Under the pieces are notes generated by a model that searched no databases, had not been told where the DNA came from, and saw only the letters and a list, made by a program, of their open reading frames with translations. 64,000 bases of DNA from Limonium bicolor. Its lineage: Eukaryota > Streptophyta > Magnoliopsida > Caryophyllales > Plumbaginaceae. A program made the position numbers and the translations under genes. The stretch is from assembly GCA_023374045.1 (NCBI GenBank), contig CM041778.1, positions 93,126,839-93,190,838 on the forward strand. The letters are read 5' to 3'. This document shows positions 58,977-64,000 of the stretch, piece after piece (position 1 is the first letter of the stretch; each line of letters begins with the position of its first letter).

Positions 58977-60244
58977 GGCTCTGTTCGGCATGACTGTTTT
59001 GGCAGCATAAATGCAGCATATTTGGCAGCAGGAATGCGCTGGCATAAATGCAGCATATTTGCTGGCAGGAATGTGCTGACATAAATGCAGCTATTTTGAA
59101 AATTGCTGTTTGGCAGTGCAGCATATTTGCTGGCAGGAATGTGCTGACATAAATGCAGCTATTTTGAAAACAGCTGTTTGGCAGTGCAGCATATATGCAG
59201 CATGTTTGGTTAAGTTAGTTATATTTAGTGTGTTTACCGTTTTCATATTACAATTATAATTTATTATATTACACTACGTAACTTTATTTTGTTAGTAAAA
59301 ATAAATAGAAAATTTCACAAACAATAAAATTTTTATTTCTATTATTTAAGCAAAACTTGTAACTCCTAAACAATATATTTTTATTATCTAAATTTTATAA
59401 TTCTTACAAATATAAAAGCGTAAAAAAGAGAACAAGCGTTTCAAATTTTCTGATAATGTTATGTGAATTTATTTAGTGAAATTATAACTTTTAATAATAT
59501 ATAATATTTTTGTAACTTTGTATGTTAATAAATTTATATGCATTCATATTTCTATATACTATTTTAATATTTAATTTATATATCAACAAGTGCGTATATT
59601 TATTGGTATTTTTAATGTTATTAATCTATGTGGTATTACAAATAATATATTGTAGATTTGTATTATAAATGTGATTTTTTTAAATTTGGCTAAAGATGTA
59701 GTACTATTTTTTATAAATTATTTGAAATTATGTAATTTGTAACAAATAAAGTAACTTGTAAAAAATTTCTTTTTAAAAATCAATAGTCACAGTAATTGCA
59801 TTATGAAGTGAGTAAAGAAACGGAAGTGAAATCACGAAAATAAAAAGTACTCCCTCCGTTCAACAATATCTGTCATTTTAGAAACTTGCACACTTATTAA
59901 GAAAAGTAGGACAATGACGCATGTGCCCCTACTTTTTACTTTTCCATTTAGCTAATAATTACTTTTATATTGAATAGTAGGGGTAAAAGTGGAAGGGAGT
60001 GTGTCAAAAAGCTAAAATGACAGATATTTTTGAACAAGAGTCACCCCCTAAAACGACAGATATTAATGAACGGAGGGAGTAGCATTTACTGCGGGCATTT
60101 ATACTGATTTTTATGCTGTCATTTATGCTGACATTTATGCTCTTTTAGACGAATAGTAAAAACAAATAAAGAAGTCCAAAACAGCATATGCTGTATATTT
60201 ATGCTGTTAATTTGTGCTGCATTTATGCTGAGCCGAACTCATCC
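58977..60244. mobile_element. PIF/Harbinger-like non-autonomous element
   Basis: Termini GGCTCTGTTCGGC and (inverted) GGATGAGTTCGGC are flanked by TTA at 58974-58976 and 60245-60247. Both ends carry repeated ATAAATGCAGCAT/ATGCTGCATTTAT motifs in inverse orientation, including a 68-bp tandem duplication at 59061-59200. The AT-rich middle has no transposase and contains a Stowaway MITE at 59850-60079. Superfamily is inferred from the TTA duplication and end sequence. Confidence 0.6.
59850..60079. mobile_element. Stowaway MITE (Tc1/mariner type), nested
   Basis: CTCCCTCCGTTC...GAACGGAGGGAG ends with TA duplications at 59848-59849 and 60080-60081; 230 bp. Confidence 0.9.
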
Positions 60245-60247
60245 TTA

Positions 60248-61660
60248 AATTAATATATAATTATTTTTATAATTGATATATGATTTAAATAAATCGACAT
60301 AAGTCCCTAATTGGTTAAGGCGGCCCTAGGTAATACTATAAATTATTTCAAACTAAAAAATACCGTCCTAATTAATAAACTAATCGATCAAACATCTTGT
60401 TTTGAGTTGATATGTATAATATAAGTTGCGAAGTGCCGACGTCGTATTTTGTCACAACGTTCGCATGCAAAGCATTAATTTAATAATTTGCTGATAAGAT
60501 ATAACCGGTAAAAAGGTAGATCAGATTACAATGAAGCAGTAGTAGTTTTGTCGTGTCAGTAACTTTATTCTTGATTCCACCGCATAATGAGCATGTACGT
60601 ACGTACGTACGTAGTGGTACTAGCAAGTACACACTACATGACAAAGCAGTTTTTGGTCCCATCCTTTTTGTCTGTTTGCTAGTATTTGTTTGCTGTCTTT
60701 GAATATGCTCCAATGTCCACCTACCTAAGATTAGTCGGGGCCGGCAAGGAATATGTACGCTTTCTTACGTTGGGAAACTTCCTCGCTCCTTCATTGATCT
60801 TTTTTTTTTTTTACTATACTGATGCTAGCAGACACAGGAGAAGTAAAGGATGAAACACAATTTGGTACGCGTGCAGCTTCTTGATTCGAATCAGCAACAT
60901 TGAATGAGACATAAGAATGTGTGTATTGTACACTTTTTTCTTATGATGTAGGGTTTAATTTCTTAGAATCATGACCAAAATAGTAGTACTAAATAGAAAG
61001 TTGAGATTGAATGGCCAATTTGTTAAGAATGAAACTGAAAAGTTGAACTATAAATTAAAAAAGTAAATAGTTATATTTTACATTTGAAAAGTGTGAAGTT
61101 GGAGTCCGGCCGTACTTATCCCCAAAAAACCGTAGCCTGGTCGGCAAGGGGGGAAACGATGCGTTTCGACATGACTAGTAGATGATGCAATTTCGGTTAT
61201 TGTGTTGCGTTTTTTTAAGTTCCAGGTGTGGTATGTTCCAATAATCGTTGCCTAATCAACGATAGCTAAGCAAGCAAGCTGTATCCAAACACATACCAAT
61301 ATAGTACTAAATATTTGGAAAATCAAAATCATGCATGTATTATATTGATTAATTTTCTTTATTTGTAGTTTGATTGGGCCAGATGTAGATATAGCTATCT
61401 TTGGGATACAGTAGTAGAGAGGTAGATATCAATTTATAAAAGAAAGGAGAAAAGTCGCGTGTTAATTAGCTTTGTGTAGACTGGGTGGAATCAATCAACA
61501 AATACAGTAGTTAGGTAATTAAGAAAAACTGACATTATTTATATAGCTGGAAAGGTGTAAATTTGCAGAGATATGTATGTATTGTAATTTGTAGTATGTA
61601 TGTTCTTCTAAGTGACGAAACGAGACGAGACTACCCTATTAATTAATACTACTACTAGTA
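60248..61660. other. Intergenic; (ACGT)n microsatellite
   Basis: A GTAC/ACGT run lies at about 60596-60613. No gene is supported. Confidence 0.5.
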
Positions 61661-61860
61661 CTTCCTCTGTACTGAATTAACCGTTCTGTTTACTATTTGG
61701 ACATGTCGTTTGACTTTAATATTTAATATATAAAATAAAGTAATTTTAAAATTTTAAGTTTTGCATATGATTCCTTACATGATAAATTATATATTACAAA
61801 ATTTAGTTTTATAAATTATTTCTTATATACTAAATTTGAAATGAAAAAATGTGTCATATT
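61661..61860. mobile_element. Truncated Stowaway MITE
   Basis: Left end CTTCCTCTGTACTGAATTAA follows TA at 61659-61660. The interior matches the inverse of 62228-62463, but the right terminus is missing. Confidence 0.65.
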
Positions 61861-62227
61861 ATTGTGCATTTCACAATCACATCACATGCTCTTTGTTTCC
61901 CTTTTACTTTTCTTTTGTGTGGAGTAGAGAGTGCTTGGTGGGGTAGGTTGATTACGATATGATAAGACATAAACTGTAGTAGTGTACCACTGGCACTGGC
62001 AACCTTAATTGTCCTTTCCACAATGAAATAGCAATCATGGCGGAATTGAAATTGTATATGTACACCGTTTCATTTTTCTGTAGACACACAAAATGGATGG
62101 ATGACAATGATAGGATGATGACGCAACGTTATCGATAGAAACACGATTAGTACTACTAGTTAGGTTAGTAGCTTTGCCACTTGATCAATCAATCAACTAG
62201 CTGGTCAATCAAAACAATTAACTCATA

Positions 62228-62463
62228 CTCCCTCCGTCCTGAATTGACCGTCTCCTTTGCTTTATGGCACGTTTTTCCACTTCAATATTTAACATATAAG
62301 ATAAAATAATTTTATAAAATAAAACAGTGTAACATATAGTTTATCATGTAAGGAATCATTTGCAAAATTCAAATTTTAAAAATATTTTATCTTATATGTT
62401 AATATTGAAGTCAAACGACACGTCCAAATAGTGAACAAGACGGTCAATTCAGGACGGAGGGAG
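62228..62463. mobile_element. Stowaway MITE
   Basis: 236 bp, CTCCCTCCGTCC...GGACGGAGGGAG, TA duplications at 62226-62227 and 62464-62465. Confidence 0.9.
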
Positions 62464-63159
62464 TAAAAATAAAGAAGTTCTGGCTTTATGCATATGCCTC
62501 ACCCCTTGATAAGAGTAATGGTGAAAAAAATAAATTAAATTTGTCTTAAAATTCTAGAATAACATCTGAATCTTAAAAACTACATTTTAAAAATTAATGC
62601 AGAGAGGAAGTAATTAATTAACAAACTGTTACCATCATCTATCTACAAGTTAATAGCTTGGGTGAAAGTGTTGAGATTAATTCGTTGATATCACGAACAC
62701 AATTAATTAATTAATTAATGTGTACTACACTACACAGTTTAGACTTTTAGAGTGAGGTCGATTTAGTTTAGTAGCTTTACTACTTGATTAATCAACTAGC
62801 TAGATATTATTAATAAAAACAACTAATTCAATACTCCTACTATATGGAGTATGTATCTATTCTATAGTATATACCGCTTGCAGTTTGCATTACGTACTTG
62901 ATTTCAACAGGTAAAGCAATTTGAACGGTATATATTTTCATATGTTGTAATTAATTAACTAATAGTAGTAGTATAATACTAGTAGTAGTTTTAATTTAAA
63001 TACACTTCATTCCAACCAACTTGTACGTATCGAATAAAAACATTACAGAAAAATTTAATCCCGGGGCGATGGATTCGATCGATAAATAAGATTCCAAATA
63101 GAACGCCGTGCTGTACTCTCTTTCTCTCTCTCTTTACTAGCTACTACTAGCAAATACTA

Positions 63160-63376
63160 CTCCCTCCGTCCCACCCACATTATCCCCTTGTCATTTGATT
63201 TCAATATTTACATGTAAATAATATATTTTATAAATCTATAGTTATAATTGAATCCTCATGTGATAAACTATATTTTAAAATTATTTTTTAAAAAATATTT
63301 ATCTTATATATTTAATATTGAAGTGGAAAAGCGTTGTCAAAAAGCAAATAAAACACTTATGACGAGACGGAGGTAG
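63160..63376. mobile_element. Stowaway MITE
   Basis: 217 bp, CTCCCTCCGTCCC start, right end GACGGAGGTAG slightly changed; TA at both borders (63158-63159, 63377-63378). The interior is related to the 62228 copy. Confidence 0.85.
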
Positions 63377-63378
63377 TA

Positions 63379-64000
63379 TTAATTAATATGTAGTGCACAC
63401 TCATTAGAGGTTGAAGAAGACCAAAACCTAACATGTCTTCATGTGGCATTAATGGTGCGATCCAAAATCCTTAAATAATTTACACAACTCCCCTTTCCCC
63501 GCCAAGGTGTACGTATAATGTACGTACATTCATTCATTCAGAAAGAGATCAGTAGTTTAGCTTATAATTTCTGGTCTGGTATCAAATTTAAGCACCGTCG
63601 TTTCGTCATGTCATGTGTTCACTACTCTACCTCTATTATCTATCAATAATATGCATGTTAATTTGCATGTGCGGTGGAGAAAGAATTGGGAACATAAGAA
63701 CATGATCCATCTCATCACCGATCCAACAGCTCGCTCTTTCTTATCTATCCCTCATCATTACTGTATCATTATTATCAACTTCCAGCCATTCAAAGCTTTT
63801 TATTTATTTTATCAATGAGTCAAAAGTAGCCGTTCGAGAACAATAATAATACTAATACATACATACTTGAACTTGATTCAGACGAAGATTAGTAGTAGTA
63901 TTATTTTTTTTCTCTATCACTATGATAAAAAATAGCAGAAACTTACAAGTGAAGAATGTTACTTATAAAATTGATTAATAGGCCTAGTATAGTACAGTGG
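63379..64000. other. Intergenic, no gene seen
   Basis: No supported feature; the window ends here. Confidence 0.5.

Noticed and set aside
1..64000. tRNA or rRNA genes
   Set aside because: I looked for cloverleaf-like and conserved rRNA segments by eye and saw none; the tRNA-Met matches are primer-binding sites only.

Overview
The window is nuclear DNA from a flowering plant, most likely a eudicot (lineage not determinable here). It is AT-rich, the one clear host gene has plant-type GT-AG introns, and the rest is dominated by plant transposon families (Copia, CACTA, Mutator, Stowaway, Tourist-like, LINE). Only one cellular gene is well supported: a plasma-membrane proton pump (P3A H+-ATPase, AHA/PMA family) on the minus strand at 1355-7822. 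It has 15 exons, a long first intron and a TATA-box promoter near 8.05-8.14 kb. Its coding sequence is one base short in exon 1 and one base short in exon 8 relative to the family. With both restored it would be 953 residues.

From 8.2 kb onward the sequence is a mosaic of mobile elements. 9.1-13.1 kb: a deleted Copia element with its target duplication. 13.75-14.16 kb: a fold-back MITE. 17.8-19.0 kb: a non-autonomous CACTA element. 21.8-25.9 kb: a 4.0-kb TG...CA unit with a 5-bp target duplication, read as a giant solo LTR. 26.2-26.9 kb: a decayed DUF4283/zinc-knuckle (LINE ORF1-type) sequence. 27.3-31.7 kb: a Mutator-like element with about 242-bp terminal inverted repeats, 9-bp target duplications and a predicted three-exon gene. 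33.25-39.5 kb: an element with long terminal inverted repeats, one of which is split by a nearly full-length young Copia element (33329-38257, LTRs 225/227 identical). 40.5-45.4 kb: a plus-strand Copia gag fragment interrupted by a deleted minus-strand Copia. 46.7-47.7 kb: a second DUF4283 relic. 48.9-49.7 kb: a Tourist-like MITE cluster. 50.8-51.3 kb: a tandem duplication. 52.6-53.25 kb: a 5'-truncated LINE tail. 54.0-58.6 kb: a Copia element with a second CACTA element inside it. 59.0-60.2 kb: a PIF/Harbinger-like element carrying a Stowaway MITE. 61.7-63.4 kb: three more Stowaway copies.

Two themes link these parts. First, most frame breaks in the proton-pump gene and in the young Copia element are single-base changes in homopolymers, so consensus error must be excluded before calling them pseudogenes. 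Second, the elements are nested and can be ordered in time. The most unusual observations are the Mutator-like element's small gene, and the two CACTA elements that carry different subterminal repeats but share an internal module in opposite orientation. No CRISPR array, tRNA or rRNA gene was seen. I do not claim a demonstrated new system; these are leads.
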